This document shows, piece after piece, positions 34,014 through 42,970 of a DNA stretch of 64,000 nucleotides (position 1 is the stretch's first letter; the number at the start of each line of letters is the position of its first letter). Where the stretch lies: assembly GCF_038632915.1 (NCBI RefSeq), contig NZ_CP152050.1, forward strand, positions 2,759,001 through 2,823,000, in the 5' to 3' direction. This stretch comes from Paenisporosarcina sp. FSL H8-0542 (GTDB taxonomy: Bacteria; Bacillota; Bacilli; Bacillales_A; Planococcaceae). The notes below the pieces were generated by a model. That model saw only the letters and a program-made list of their open reading frames with translations, searched no databases and was not told where the DNA came from. Both the position numbers and the translations under genes were made by a program.

Positions 34014-34202
34014 ATGAATGAACAAAATATCACTAATTTAGTTGCTATCCTGCAAGACATTCAAATTGAGCTACATCACATCAGTGATTCGTTACATACG
34101 TTAGCACACCATCCTCCCATCCACGATAAAAGTTTCAACGGAATGGAAGAAAAATTAAGGCGCATCGCCTGTTTTCTGGAGGATATCTCATATAAAAAAT
34201 AA
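34014..34202 (+). CDS. Small amphipathic helical protein, unknown
   Basis: 62 residues, almost certainly expressed: ACAAGGAGG lies 7 bases before the ATG at 34014 and a terminator follows. The sequence is His-rich with leucine/isoleucine at heptad spacing (NLVAILQDIQIELHHISDSL), suggesting a short coiled coil. No family recognised; no transmembrane segment. Confidence 0.6.
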   Translation: MNEQNITNLVAILQDIQIELHHISDSLHTLAHHPPIHDKSFNGMEEKLRRIACFLEDISYKK

Positions 34203-34227
34203 ATGATATGTAAATTTTTTGATACAA

Positions 34228-34257
34228 AAACCCACTAGAACCAGCTCTAGTGGGTTT
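34228..34257. terminator. Bidirectional terminator between convergent genes
   Basis: Perfect 12-bp stem AAACCCACTAGA/TCTAGTGGGTTT with a 6-base loop between the 34014 (+) and 34276 (-) genes; A/T runs on both sides serve both strands. Confidence 0.85.
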
Positions 34258-34275
34258 CGTGCGTAAACTCTTTAT

Positions 34276-35220
34276 TCATTTCACAGATACGCGATTGCGA
34301 CCTGCTCCTTTTGATAAATAAAGAGCTGCATCCGCTTTAGAAAATAATATACTGGAATCGTTGCCTTTTTCATACGTTGTCACACCAATACTGACAGTCA
34401 CACGTTTTTGAGTCCAGGAGCCATGATCGAGATTCAGTCGAATCCGTTCCGCCATCACCCGTGCGCTTTCTTCATTCGTATTCGGAAGCAAGATTATGAA
34501 CTCTTCTCCACCCATGCGGGCAACAACGTCATGCTCTCTAGTCTCTCTTAAAAGCTTCCATGACAGCTCGCGAAGCACGGCATCGCCCATTGGATGGCCA
34601 AACGTATCATTGATCTGTTTGAAATGGTCGACGTCAATCAGCAACAAGGAAAAAGTCTCATTCTCTGAACTCTCCGCTAACTCAACGAGATCCATTAGTT
34701 TTTTCTCCAAGAAACGACGATTCTTCAATCCCGTCAGTGCATCCGTCATTGCAAGTTCCTGCAATTCCACATTTAAATCCAACAATTCCTGTTGTTTCCC
34801 TTCGACTTCTTTCAGTAACTCTTGCAATTTTCTGTTGGCTTCATCTGTATCATGAAGAATCCGCTCAGCATTTCGTCGAGCAAGCAACAGCTCATTCTCA
34901 TACTCATCGCGGACTGCCATCTGAACCAGTACACAAGCAAATTGGTCATTGTGTTTAATCGCATTCATCAAAACCGGAAGATGATGTTCTTTACCTTTTA
35001 ACATCAAATACATCTCATTGACTTTTCCGTGCAACATAATAGATGGAGCGAAGTAAGTTTGAAAATAAATGCGGGAAGGCACCGTCAAAATGTCATGTAA
35101 GTGAATAGGTGTATCTTCTACACCGAGCATATCACGCAAGGTACGATTCATTTCCACCACGTGAAAGCTTTGATTCATCACCAAATAACCACAAGGCGCC
35201 AAATCCAATTGCTCTTCCAT
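34276..35220 (-). CDS. PAS-GGDEF diguanylate cyclase paired with RsbQ
   Basis: 314 residues. N-terminal PAS domain (about 1-105) opening LDLAPCGYLVMNQSFHVV, which resembles the PAS of RsbP, the usual partner of RsbQ. A coiled-coil linker (110-155) follows, then a complete diguanylate cyclase domain with GGEEF at 237-241 and the RxxD product-inhibition site REHD at 228-231, so c-di-GMP feedback is expected. It lies 14 bp behind the rsbQ-like gene. Inference: the RsbQ hydrolase supplies or processes a small ligand for the PAS, and output is c-di-GMP rather than sigma-B. Confidence 0.92.
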   Translation of the reverse strand: MEEQLDLAPCGYLVMNQSFHVVEMNRTLRDMLGVEDTPIHLHDILTVPSRIYFQTYFAPSIMLHGKVNEMYLMLKGKEHHLPVLMNAIKHNDQFACVLVQMAVRDEYENELLLARRNAERILHDTDEANRKLQELLKEVEGKQQELLDLNVELQELAMTDALTGLKNRRFLEKKLMDLVELAESSENETFSLLLIDVDHFKQINDTFGHPMGDAVLRELSWKLLRETREHDVVARMGGEEFIILLPNTNEESARVMAERIRLNLDHGSWTQKRVTVSIGVTTYEKGNDSSILFSKADAALYLSKGAGRNRVSVK

Positions 35221-35234
35221 TTAATTTCCTCCCT

Positions 35235-36035
35235 TCACTTCGTCAAATACGCTTTTATGCACGTCACAGTCTCTTCAGGATAACTAAGATGCGGATTGTG
35301 TCCTGTAGCTTCCATCAGCACAAACTCACTTGTAGTAATTTTCGTATGTAGGTATTCGCCTACTGCCACCGGGGCAATAGCATCGAATTGTGTCTGTAAA
35401 ATTAAGGTTGGTGACGTAATTTCACCAAGTATATCACGCGAATCGGAAGTAAACGTCACTTCAGCAAACTTCCGTGAAATGACAGGATCATTCGAGCACA
35501 ACGTGTTCTCAAAATTCTTTGTTATTGTTGAATCCGAATCTTCACCCATTACAACTGGCGCTAAATATTTCGCCCATTCCCGATAATTAATTTCCATCAT
35601 ATCTAGCAACGCATCAACATCCGATTTATCAAAGCCGCCAACATATCCTGGTTCATTCAAATAATGTGGTGAAGGACCAATCATTATTAATTTTTCTATT
35701 ATCCCGGGTCTCTCAATACTAGCCAATGCACCGATCATACTACTGACAGAATGCCCAACGAATACGATATTTTCCAACTCAAGTGCGTCACACACATCAA
35801 TTACATCTTGGGCATACCCATTCAAAGAATCGTATCGTTCTGTCGAATACCTAGACTTATCACTGTTGCCAGAACCGACATAATCAAACAGGACTACACG
35901 ATAATCCGTTGAAAATGCTGGTGCTACATCACGCCAAACGGACTGATCACAGCCAAAACCATGAGCAAACAATATAGTCTTTTGACCTTCCCCAAACACT
36001 TTCACATTATTCCGTTCAACTATATCATTGTACAT
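35235..36035 (-). CDS. rsbQ: RsbQ-like alpha/beta hydrolase
   Basis: 266 residues, strongly like RsbQ, the energy-stress signalling hydrolase related to the plant receptors D14/KAI2. N-terminal NNVKVFGEGQKTILFAHGFG, nucleophile Ser96 in VGHSVSS, Asp218 in QTQFDAIAP, His246 in ATGHNPHLS: the triad is intact and at nearly the same positions as in Bacillus subtilis RsbQ. In B. subtilis RsbQ acts with RsbP (PAS plus PP2C) to turn on sigma-B. Here the next gene has an RsbP-like PAS but a GGDEF output instead. No rsbP, rsbV, rsbW or sigB is in the window. Confidence 0.9.
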   Translation of the reverse strand: MYNDIVERNNVKVFGEGQKTILFAHGFGCDQSVWRDVAPAFSTDYRVVLFDYVGSGNSDKSRYSTERYDSLNGYAQDVIDVCDALELENIVFVGHSVSSMIGALASIERPGIIEKLIMIGPSPHYLNEPGYVGGFDKSDVDALLDMMEINYREWAKYLAPVVMGEDSDSTITKNFENTLCSNDPVISRKFAEVTFTSDSRDILGEITSPTLILQTQFDAIAPVAVGEYLHTKITTSEFVLMEATGHNPHLSYPEETVTCIKAYLTK

Positions 36036-36189
36036 TTACCTAATTTCTCCTTCGTGACGTATTCCATTATAGGTTAATTATACCATAATAAACTCCACAA
36101 TATGGTAACTTACCATCTATTTTAACAACTTCAAATATACATCTATTTACTGCTTGCTTAACATAAAAAAATAGAATTAACAAAACAAC

Positions 36190-36366
36190 AGAACCCAGCG
36201 AATAAAACCTGGCATGGAGAAAGCTGTATCTTTCCTAGAGTCTCGCAGGTATGGAGCGATGTTAGATGCGACTTCCGAGTTTAACAAGATGGAAGGAATT
36301 GCAGAAGATAGTAAAGCCTATATCGCAATATCTTGCATTTTATTCTATGACGAATGTTACAACACA
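36190..36366 (+). pseudogene. Possible gene fragment
   Basis: An open stretch reading RIKPGMEKAVSFLESRRYG then AMLDATSEFNKMEGIAEDSK looks protein-like, but it has no ribosome binding site and runs into the terminator of the minus-strand gene. I do not recognise the family. Probably a leftover of a larger gene; 36036-36189 has nothing I can name. Confidence 0.25.
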
Positions 36367-36369
36367 AAA

Positions 36370-36398
36370 ACACTTCCAGTTACATGCACCGGAAGCGT
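36370..36398 (-). terminator. Terminator of the PAS-GGDEF-EAL gene
   Basis: ACACTTCC/GGAAGCGT stem with an outer AC/GT closing pair; minus-strand tail TTTTTG follows. 3 bp after the stop at 36402. Confidence 0.75.
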
Positions 36399-36401
36399 CT
36401 A

Positions 36402-38246
36402 TCAATCGCCTATCAACTTAAAAAATTCTACCTCGAGCTGTTCAGGACGAATCGGTTTACTGAAAAAATATCCTTGGCCCATCGGACAGTCCAATTCCGC
36501 AAGAAGATGAAGATGCTCCTCTTTCTCAATCCCTTCAGCGACAACATTGAGATTGAAGGTTTGTCCGATTGAAATGATGGTCTTAACCAGAGATAGGTCC
36601 TGGCTATTGCCAATCAAATCACGAATAAACGATTGATCGATTTTCAACGTATCAAATGGCAAGTTCTTCAGCATACTCAGCGACGAATACCCTGTACCGA
36701 AATCATCAATCGAAATACCTACTCCAAGAGCTTTCAGCGAATTAATTTTGGGCATAACCAAATCAATATTTTCGATTACACTTTCCGTTACTTCAAATTC
36801 CAAATATTTTGCTTCAATACTATAAGAATAAAGACACGACTCGATAAAAGGAACGAAATTATTATCACGGAATTGGCGCTGGGATACGTTCACTGAAACT
36901 TTAACAGGCGAATACCCTTTGTCCTGCCATCTTCGCATCTGGTACAGAACATCATTGATGATCCAGTTACCAATCTCATTGATCAACCCTGTATCTTCAG
37001 CTACCGGAATAAATTCCATCGGCGAAACCATGCCAAGAACCGGATTGTCCCATCGTATTAAGGCTTCAATGCCTGCCAGTTTGGAATTGTGCAAATCAAA
37101 CTTCGGTTGATACACCACATAAAGCTCCTCATTGCGAATTGCTCTTCTCAATTCTATTTCTATGAGCGTTCTTCTTTCACGCTGCTCTTTTAACTCATTA
37201 TTGAAGAATTTATAGGTGTTTTTTCCATCCAATTTTGCATAATACATCGCAGTGTCTGCCATTGTAATTAATTCATTCATATCGTCCGTATGTTCTGGAC
37301 TGCCGCTAATGCCTATACTGGCCGTCACAAAGATTTCATTGCCTTTAAGATAGAAAGGCTCTTTTATGTATTCTCCAATGTCCATTGCGATATTTTTAAC
37401 GAAATCCATGTTCTCTTTAAGAATCAGGACAACAAACTCGTCGCCACCTAAGTGATACGTCTTAATCATACGATTACTGAAGAAATTCAATCGTTCCGCT
37501 ACCTCAATTAGTAATTTATCTCCCACTTCGCGGCCCATTGTATCGTTGGTTATTTTAAATCGGTCCAAATCAATAAACAACAACGATGATTCTAAAGATT
37601 GTTCTTTGAATATTTCTAGATCTTGATTCAACTTGCGGCGATTTGGAAGATGAGTCAATTCATTATGTTCAGCTTTATACTTCACCATGGCTTCGTATTG
37701 TTTTTTCTTTGTTATATCTCGAATAATCACGAGTGTTTTTTGAGTTTCATTTAATAGTGACATCGTGATTTCCAAAGGAAACGTGGACCCATCACTTTTA
37801 AGTCCGGTTGCTTCACTTCTGTCATACCCATTTTTTTTAACTTCAGAAAAGAAGTTTTCATGAAAGTAATCGATGGATTCTTGTGTAAAAAGTTTTTCCC
37901 AATGTATTGTTAAAAGCTCGTCCTTTTGATAACCATACAATCTCGCCAATTCTTCATTGACAAATTCATGGTTTCCTTCTTCATTCGTTATCCCAATCGC
38001 ATCAACCGACGAATCCAATGCATACGTATAATCAACCAACACACTTTTCGTCGAATCAAGTTCTCTCTTCGAATGCAAATACTTATCAATCTGTAGCCCA
38101 ACTACCCACCCTAAAAACAAATTAACCGGTAATGTAGCCAGACGCCACCACGAAAAGTTTTCTTGAATGACCAAGACGATTAAATTTAGGAGTAGTGCAA
38201 TAGATGTAATTAATATTCGCCATTTAAATCGCTTTGATATACCCAC
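36402..38246 (-). CDS. Membrane PAS-GGDEF-EAL protein
   Basis: 614 residues. Two N-terminal membrane helices (ILITSIALLLNLIVLVI and LATLPVNLFLGWVVGL), a PAS domain (about 70-190, LDSSVDAIGITNEEGNHEFV), GGDEF intact (YHLGGDEFVVLI) without RxxD, and an EAL domain with EALIRW, EFEVTES, DDFGTGYSSL, KIDQSF and AEGIE, so both activities may be retained. The GTG start lies inside the last 37 bp of the phosphatase gene, implying coupled translation. Membrane location suggests sensing of envelope or redox/ligand state by the PAS. Confidence 0.92.
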   Translation of the reverse strand: MGISKRFKWRILITSIALLLNLIVLVIQENFSWWRLATLPVNLFLGWVVGLQIDKYLHSKRELDSTKSVLVDYTYALDSSVDAIGITNEEGNHEFVNEELARLYGYQKDELLTIHWEKLFTQESIDYFHENFFSEVKKNGYDRSEATGLKSDGSTFPLEITMSLLNETQKTLVIIRDITKKKQYEAMVKYKAEHNELTHLPNRRKLNQDLEIFKEQSLESSLLFIDLDRFKITNDTMGREVGDKLLIEVAERLNFFSNRMIKTYHLGGDEFVVLILKENMDFVKNIAMDIGEYIKEPFYLKGNEIFVTASIGISGSPEHTDDMNELITMADTAMYYAKLDGKNTYKFFNNELKEQRERRTLIEIELRRAIRNEELYVVYQPKFDLHNSKLAGIEALIRWDNPVLGMVSPMEFIPVAEDTGLINEIGNWIINDVLYQMRRWQDKGYSPVKVSVNVSQRQFRDNNFVPFIESCLYSYSIEAKYLEFEVTESVIENIDLVMPKINSLKALGVGISIDDFGTGYSSLSMLKNLPFDTLKIDQSFIRDLIGNSQDLSLVKTIISIGQTFNLNVVAEGIEKEEHLHLLAELDCPMGQGYFFSKPIRPEQLEVEFFKLIGD

Positions 38247-38995
38247 TCACCCCTATCATGTTTTTCCTTAACAACAACGAATTGATTAAATTCGCCTTCG
38301 TTGATTTCAAGGCAATTTAACTGATGCCCATATACACAAGCCCCATCTATGCCGATTTTCTTATTTCCAAAATATATATCAGCCTTTTCATGTAAATAAA
38401 TCGCTGGAGTATGACCATGAATAATCGTTTTGTCAAACTTGTGATTGACGGTCAAAAACGGTTCCCTTATCCAAACTAGATCATACTCACTTGTCGTCTT
38501 CCAATCTTCGTACTCTGGATTAATCCCTGCGTGAACAAAGATAAATTCCTCTGTTTCAAAATAATATGGTAGGTCTTCGATAAAGTTAACAATCTCTTCG
38601 TTTGATTCTAAAATCTCCTTTGCCCACTTCTCATAAGTCGAATCAACAGGGTTATCTATATTAATTTTACCGAGAAAAGAAATAATGGTTTCCAATCCAC
38701 CACTCCTAAAATAAGTATGTTGTTTACCGATTGGATCTTTTAACCAATCATAAAATAGCTGGTCATGATTCCCTTTTAATGCAATCGCTTTTTGACGCTC
38801 TACCAATTCTTTGACGAAATAGATGACGTCCTTACTATATCTCCCTCTATCCATATAGTCACCTAGTAAAATTAAGTCATCTTTAGCAGAATCATAATTC
38901 ACCAATGTTAGTAATTCTTTAAATTCATCTAAACAACCGTGTATATCGCTAATGGCAAGTATTCTTTTGCTAATGGTAATCAACCTCATCTTCAT
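38210..38995 (-). CDS. Serine/threonine phosphatase, PPP family (PrpA/PP1-like)
   Basis: 261 residues, metallophosphoesterase with the PPP-family motifs in order: DIHGCLDEF (metal ligands Asp, His), LGDYMDRG, LKGNHDQLF, then His in FVHAGINPEY and IHGHTPA. All metal-binding residues are intact. Bacterial members dephosphorylate Ser/Thr/Tyr-phosphoproteins or diadenosine polyphosphates. The gene overlaps the PAS-GGDEF-EAL gene by 37 bp, suggesting that the two act in one signalling unit. Confidence 0.88.
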   Translation of the reverse strand: MKMRLITISKRILAISDIHGCLDEFKELLTLVNYDSAKDDLILLGDYMDRGRYSKDVIYFVKELVERQKAIALKGNHDQLFYDWLKDPIGKQHTYFRSGGLETIISFLGKINIDNPVDSTYEKWAKEILESNEEIVNFIEDLPYYFETEEFIFVHAGINPEYEDWKTTSEYDLVWIREPFLTVNHKFDKTIIHGHTPAIYLHEKADIYFGNKKIGIDGACVYGHQLNCLEINEGEFNQFVVVKEKHDRGEWVYQSDLNGEY

Positions 38996-39081
38996 CGTAA
39001 TTTCCCTGTTACATAAGATAGGAACGATAATTGCTTTATTACTTCCGTAATCAACTTGTGCTTTAATTTAAGATAGCCAAG

Positions 39082-39324
39082 TTACTTGTCCACACTCTCA
39101 AAGTATTTTTTAACATATTCTCTTATAAAGCTGTCTCTCTTCAGCAAATCTTCTTCCTTACGGAAAAACCCGACTTTTTTCATCTTTTGCTCAATCGGCA
39201 GCTGTTTCCATTCTTCAATCGCTTTTCCTTCAATTTCATAACCCTTCCGAACGGAAGAAATCATGATATCTATTTTTTCGGCTCTAATTTCTTGGGCTGT
39301 TTTTGGGACTTCCAACCTGTTCAA
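39082..39324 (-). CDS. Short charged helical protein, unknown
   Basis: 80 residues from a TTG start; very rich in Lys and Glu (EIRAEKIDIMISSVRKGYEI, EEWKQLPIEQKMKKVGFFRK). The ribosome binding site is weak. It lies upstream of the phosphatase gene on the same strand with an 86-bp gap. No family recognised; the continuous protein-like composition is the main support. Confidence 0.45.
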   Translation of the reverse strand: MNRLEVPKTAQEIRAEKIDIMISSVRKGYEIEGKAIEEWKQLPIEQKMKKVGFFRKEEDLLKRDSFIREYVKKYFESVDK

Positions 39325-39798
39325 TACCTGTTATTCAAGTTCCTTTTTCTCTATTATCATAATTCATCAACCTGAAAAAAGTCTATGTTTTCTAGCAATT
39401 TTGTAAATATCTTCATATGGTAGAGTGCGAAATTAAACACAAAAAATGGCCGTTCGAAACTGCCATCCTTTTTAAGCTAAAACTACCTAACACTCAACCA
39501 TATGCTTAGTTGCCGCTTCCCGTGAATCATCACTTTCCCTCGTTGTTCGATGGTGTAAACACTGTTATGATTTCATGTATTTTTTACATCTTTTAACATC
39601 TTAAATTGCATATTTAACCTATTGATGCTTCGCATCCATTTTTCAATTCAAAGGGGGTATTTTGTCACTTTTCCAACTAAACCTACATTTTTTCCAACTA
39701 AACTTTTAATAACTCCAACTAAACCTGAGATTTTTCCAACTAATGCCCATTTCTTACACAGAAGCCCCAGCGCCATTTGTAAAAACTTGTCTCTTCTA
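39325..39798. other. 474-bp gap with phased array
   Basis: Contains the 21-bp array at 39671-39745 and otherwise AT-rich sequence. A plus-strand reading frame across the array (FPTKPTFFPTK...) is a by-product of the 21-bp period and has no ribosome binding site. Confidence 0.5.
39671..39745. repeat. 21-bp phased array, TTTTCCAACTAA core (4 units)
   Basis: CCAACTA starts at 39673, 39694, 39715 and 39736: four units at exactly 21 bp. Units share TTTTCCAACTAAAC, the other 7-8 bases vary. It lies 54 bp after the stop of the symporter gene. Confidence 0.85.
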
Positions 39799-40746
39799 TT
39801 ACGTAACAATTCTCTTAAAGTAACGATCCGTCACTAAACCAAACACCGAAGCCAATGTCTGTTGAAAAAGCATCCCCATGATAACTGGCACAGCAACTGC
39901 TGCCGGGAAGTATGAAATCGCGAGCACCGCACCCGCACTGATATTTCGCATGCCGCCATTGAACATTAGCGCAATCACAGTCTCTTTATCCTGCTTAAAC
40001 AATTTTCCAGCGAAAAAGGAAATCAAATATCCGCTACACGCTATGAAAAATACAACGACCGCTATGGCAATCAGCTTCCCGCTTACGTCAAGCAAATACG
40101 GCGCAACTACCGCTCCATTCAACATCACAACAAAACCCATCCCAATTTTCGAAAAAGGTGAAAGGCTATCACTTAATCTCTTCACCTTATCACCGGTCGT
40201 CAGTTGATTCAGCATCATCCCCACAATCGAAGGAATCACAATCATCAAAATCAATCCTTGGGTCATACTGATAACATCCATTTCGATGTTTCCACCCACC
40301 AACAACGACATCGTAAGTGGCACAATCAACGGTGACAGCAATGTATCAATCAAAATAACTGATAGCGACAGCGCTATATTGCCTTTATAAATAGCGACCC
40401 ACACAACACTCGAAATACCAGTTGGTATGGCCATCGACAACACCAAACCAGTTATGGTAAACATATCACCACTAAACACCACGTGACCTATCCCAAGCGC
40501 CAATAGTGGCATAAATACATGCAACACGAAGATTGTTAGCACCAAAGGCAAAGGAGAAAGCATTGCTTGTTTCATCGATGCAAAATTCGAATTCAAACTG
40601 CCGGCAAACGTCATGAACGCAAATATCCATGGAATCAGTCCCGAAAAATCGTGAAGCGTCGCAGAAAAAATAACCCCAATTACCAAACTGATTGGGATGA
40701 ACAACGACATTATTTTTTCCAACTTTTTATTTATTCTATTTAACAT
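39799..40746 (-). CDS. Bile acid:sodium symporter family (BASS) transporter
   Basis: About 315 residues from the ATG at 40746 (MLNRINKKLEKIM). Nine to ten hydrophobic helices with the family's broken helices: FMTFAGSLNSNFASM, SMAIPTGISSVVW, and the late motif FNGGMRNISAGAVLAI, typical of the PF01758/SBF fold that places a Na+-dependent binding site at the helix crossover. Bacterial members move organic anions such as pantoate, pyruvate derivatives or bile acids; the substrate is not predictable here. Monocistronic. Confidence 0.88.
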   Translation of the reverse strand: MLNRINKKLEKIMSLFIPISLVIGVIFSATLHDFSGLIPWIFAFMTFAGSLNSNFASMKQAMLSPLPLVLTIFVLHVFMPLLALGIGHVVFSGDMFTITGLVLSMAIPTGISSVVWVAIYKGNIALSLSVILIDTLLSPLIVPLTMSLLVGGNIEMDVISMTQGLILMIVIPSIVGMMLNQLTTGDKVKRLSDSLSPFSKIGMGFVVMLNGAVVAPYLLDVSGKLIAIAVVVFFIACSGYLISFFAGKLFKQDKETVIALMFNGGMRNISAGAVLAISYFPAAVAVPVIMGMLFQQTLASVFGLVTDRYFKRIVT

Positions 40747-40908
40747 GCAACCAAATCCCCTAAAAAATACGAAGTCTTTACACATTATAATCCCATTTGG
40801 TCTTTCGTGACCCTAAGAAAATATTTTTTTAAAACGTCACATGATAATGCTGATTCAAACTCAAACTAATTCAAACTGAATAGGCAACTTGATTAAGGAG
40901 GAATTCAC

Positions 40909-41094
40909 ATGGAACTGAACCGCATCAAACAAATCGTCAACTCTCCAAATGATATCGAAGTCACGTACAACGGAGTTTCCGTCTGGATCGACCAAGTTCA
41001 CGAAAACGGCAAACTCGCAACAGTCCATCTTCGTCGCTCACTCGAAGAGCGTTCTGAAGTCGACATCTCCGAACTAAACGAAGTGGTACACTAA
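40909..41094 (+). CDS. sspH: H-type small acid-soluble spore protein
   Basis: 61 residues matching the SspH family: NRIKQIVNSPNDIEVTYNGV, then VWIDQVHENGKLATVHL and a short acidic end. Minor spore core proteins of this type are made in the forespore and have no known DNA-protective activity. AAGGAGG lies 8 bases before the ATG. A sigma-G promoter is expected but only a weak match is visible upstream (CAAACTA near 40860). A 21-bp array and a terminator-like hairpin follow. Confidence 0.9.
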   Translation: MELNRIKQIVNSPNDIEVTYNGVSVWIDQVHENGKLATVHLRRSLEERSEVDISELNEVVH

Positions 41095-41110
41095 TACGCC
41101 GATGTCTATT

Positions 41111-41146
41111 TTTCCAACTAACACGGAGTTTTTTCCAACTAAGCTT
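41111..41146. repeat. 21-bp phased array, TTTTCCAACTAA core (2 units)
   Basis: CCAACTA starts at 41114 and 41135, 21 bp apart, directly behind the sspH stop codon. Confidence 0.7.
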
Positions 41147-41195
41147 TACCCCCCTGCTGTAAACGAAAGAATTATCTCCATATTTCCATAAAACA

Positions 41196-41223
41196 GGCGG
41201 CTGAAGATGCAATTTCAGCCGCC
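41196..41223. terminator. Hairpin of the GAAGATGCAATTTC loop family
   Basis: GGCGGCTGAA-GATGCAA-TTTCAGCCGCC. It is identical to 50214-50241 over 28 bp. Position after sspH fits a terminator, though no long T-run follows. Confidence 0.7.
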
Positions 41224-41667
41224 TCCTCACTTTCTCCATAAAAAGAACCCAACAACTTAAAGTTGCTGGATTCTATCATCACTTTCTTTATCCTTCAGCC
41301 CCCTCCCCCTCAAACAAAACATCAAAGAGCATAATGGAATCCATAAAAAAAGGCAGTCGAATATGAAATTACGACCGCTTTACTGTTAATCTTACAATCG
41401 ATTACTGCCATAAACATCGAGTCTAAACCACAAAAAAACGACCGAAATAAAAATTTCGACCGTTCATTTCATTTATTTAACTTTCGAGAGTGAATCCAAT
41501 TTTCTTTATTGATTTCACGTAAATTAAGCACGCTATATCCCCAATTCATCTCTCCTAATCTATTATTTTTTTATTAAATTTGTAATATTGATGACTTTTT
41601 TTCCATAAATTATATCTTATTATCATTATTACTATTATACTAAAAATAAAAACACATAATTAGGAGT
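41224..41667. other. Non-coding stretch with three decayed hairpins
   Basis: Holds CCAACAACTT-AAAGTTGCTGG (about 41251-41271), a decayed family hairpin AGGCAGTCGAATATGAAATT with ACGACCGCTT (41350-41381), and CGACCGAAATAAAAATTTCG with ACCGTT (41438-41465). No protein-like frame is seen. The promoter of the deacetylase gene should lie near 41600. Confidence 0.5.
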
Positions 41668-42903
41668 TTGGACATCATTAAATTAAATATTAGGCACTTC
41701 ACTATGGTTTTTCTATTAATTATTACACTATTTTGTAATCCTTTTGAATCAAAAGCACAAGAATCACTTTCACAGGGTATCAAACCGTTATTCAATATCG
41801 GTGGATATGTACATATGGGCAATGAAAAAATGGGTTTTGCGACGTTTATGAAAGGACAAACATACTACATAGAGTCAGAGGATGAAAAATTTTATCACGT
41901 TTCATTTGGTAATGGATTTGTTAATGTAGATAAAAATCATGCTGAAAAAGTAGAGTTCCCAAATAAACAAGTTTTAGAATCAGGTACATCTTCTGTCATC
42001 GCAAAGAATAGACTTGTGGTTTTTTCACAACCTAAAAGCTCACCTTCACTGGGATATGTGAATTCTAATGTTCGCATACCTATCATTAAAGAGGACAAAG
42101 AGTTTTATGAAATTAATTTCGGTGGTTCAAAAGGATATATCAAAAAGTTGCAAACACGCACAGATAATGGCATTCCTGTGTTGATGTATCATCACATGAT
42201 GCATAACAAAGCTCAATCTAATCAAGCTTTTAATAATATGACGATTGAATACAAGCAATTTGAGGATCAAATGCGCTACTTGAAAGAGAATAAGTGGAAA
42301 ACAATATCCATGCAGCAACTAGATGATTGGCTGACTTATCAAACGAACCTTCCTGAAAAAGTCGTTGCCATTACGTTTGATGATGGAATAACCTCAACTG
42401 TGGACTTAGCGTATCCTCTGTTAAAAGATTTGGACTTTCATGCTACGTCATTCGTTATTACAGGAAAAATTCGGCAATCTTCAGATTACTGGATTGCGAG
42501 TGATTTGCAATATGTAGGGCTAAAAGAAATTAGAGAAACTTCCGATGTATATGACTACCAACATCATTCCAATGACATGCACCTATACAAACCTGGTGCT
42601 AGATCGGGCATGTACACAACGGAATCTTATGACGCAATCTTAAAAGATATTCAAAAGGGCACTGCCCAATTGGGAAAAGCATTTTCAAATGACCTTCTCA
42701 GAACAAAATATCTTGCCTATCCATTTGGTCATTACAATCAAACGACCATACAAGCTACTCAAGATGCCGGCATACGATTGGCGTTTACGACCATGACGGG
42801 AAATGTAAAATTAAGTGACTCTCCATACGAATTGAAAAGACAAGGCATTGCTCCCTATCATTCGATGGAAGACTTCATTCGTAAACTAGAAGGCACCTAT
42901 TAA
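41668..42903 (+). CDS. Exported polysaccharide deacetylase (CE4) with SH3-like N-terminal region
   Basis: 411 residues. Signal peptide (FTMVFLLIITLFCNPFESKA), an N-terminal beta-rich region of about 150 residues with two similar halves (FYHVSFGNGFVNV and FYEINFGGSKGYIKK) resembling SH3 repeats, then a NodB-type domain. Metal/catalytic motifs: TFDDG (catalytic Asp plus metal Asp), HHSNDMH for the metal His, and AYPFGHYN. It probably de-N-acetylates peptidoglycan or an exopolysaccharide. Start unclear: the TTG at 41668 is only 1-2 bases from TAGGAG, and an ATT further in is the right distance; both keep the basic n-region (KLNIRH). Confidence 0.85.
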   Translation: MDIIKLNIRHFTMVFLLIITLFCNPFESKAQESLSQGIKPLFNIGGYVHMGNEKMGFATFMKGQTYYIESEDEKFYHVSFGNGFVNVDKNHAEKVEFPNKQVLESGTSSVIAKNRLVVFSQPKSSPSLGYVNSNVRIPIIKEDKEFYEINFGGSKGYIKKLQTRTDNGIPVLMYHHMMHNKAQSNQAFNNMTIEYKQFEDQMRYLKENKWKTISMQQLDDWLTYQTNLPEKVVAITFDDGITSTVDLAYPLLKDLDFHATSFVITGKIRQSSDYWIASDLQYVGLKEIRETSDVYDYQHHSNDMHLYKPGARSGMYTTESYDAILKDIQKGTAQLGKAFSNDLLRTKYLAYPFGHYNQTTIQATQDAGIRLAFTTMTGNVKLSDSPYELKRQGIAPYHSMEDFIRKLEGTY

Positions 42904-42923
42904 AATTTTATGATAAACACAAA

Positions 42924-42951
42924 AAAGGCGGCCGGTAATTCGGCTGCCTTT
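42924..42951. terminator. Bidirectional terminator
   Basis: AAAGGCGGCCG/CGGCTGCCTTT stem with one mismatch between the convergent deacetylase and YuiD-type genes; A-run and T-run flank it. Confidence 0.8.
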
Positions 42952-42970
42952 GCAATTTATATTATTCAAA

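Noticed and set aside
34276-38246. A sigma-B regulon locus because of RsbQ
   Set aside because: No rsbP, rsbV, rsbW or sigB is present; the PAS partner has a GGDEF output.
39622-39837. Plus-strand frame coding a seven-residue repeat (FPTKPTF-FPTKLLI-TPTKPEI)
   Set aside because: The seven-codon period is simply the 21-bp spacing of the phased array; there is no ribosome binding site, and other arrays contain stops in all or most frames.
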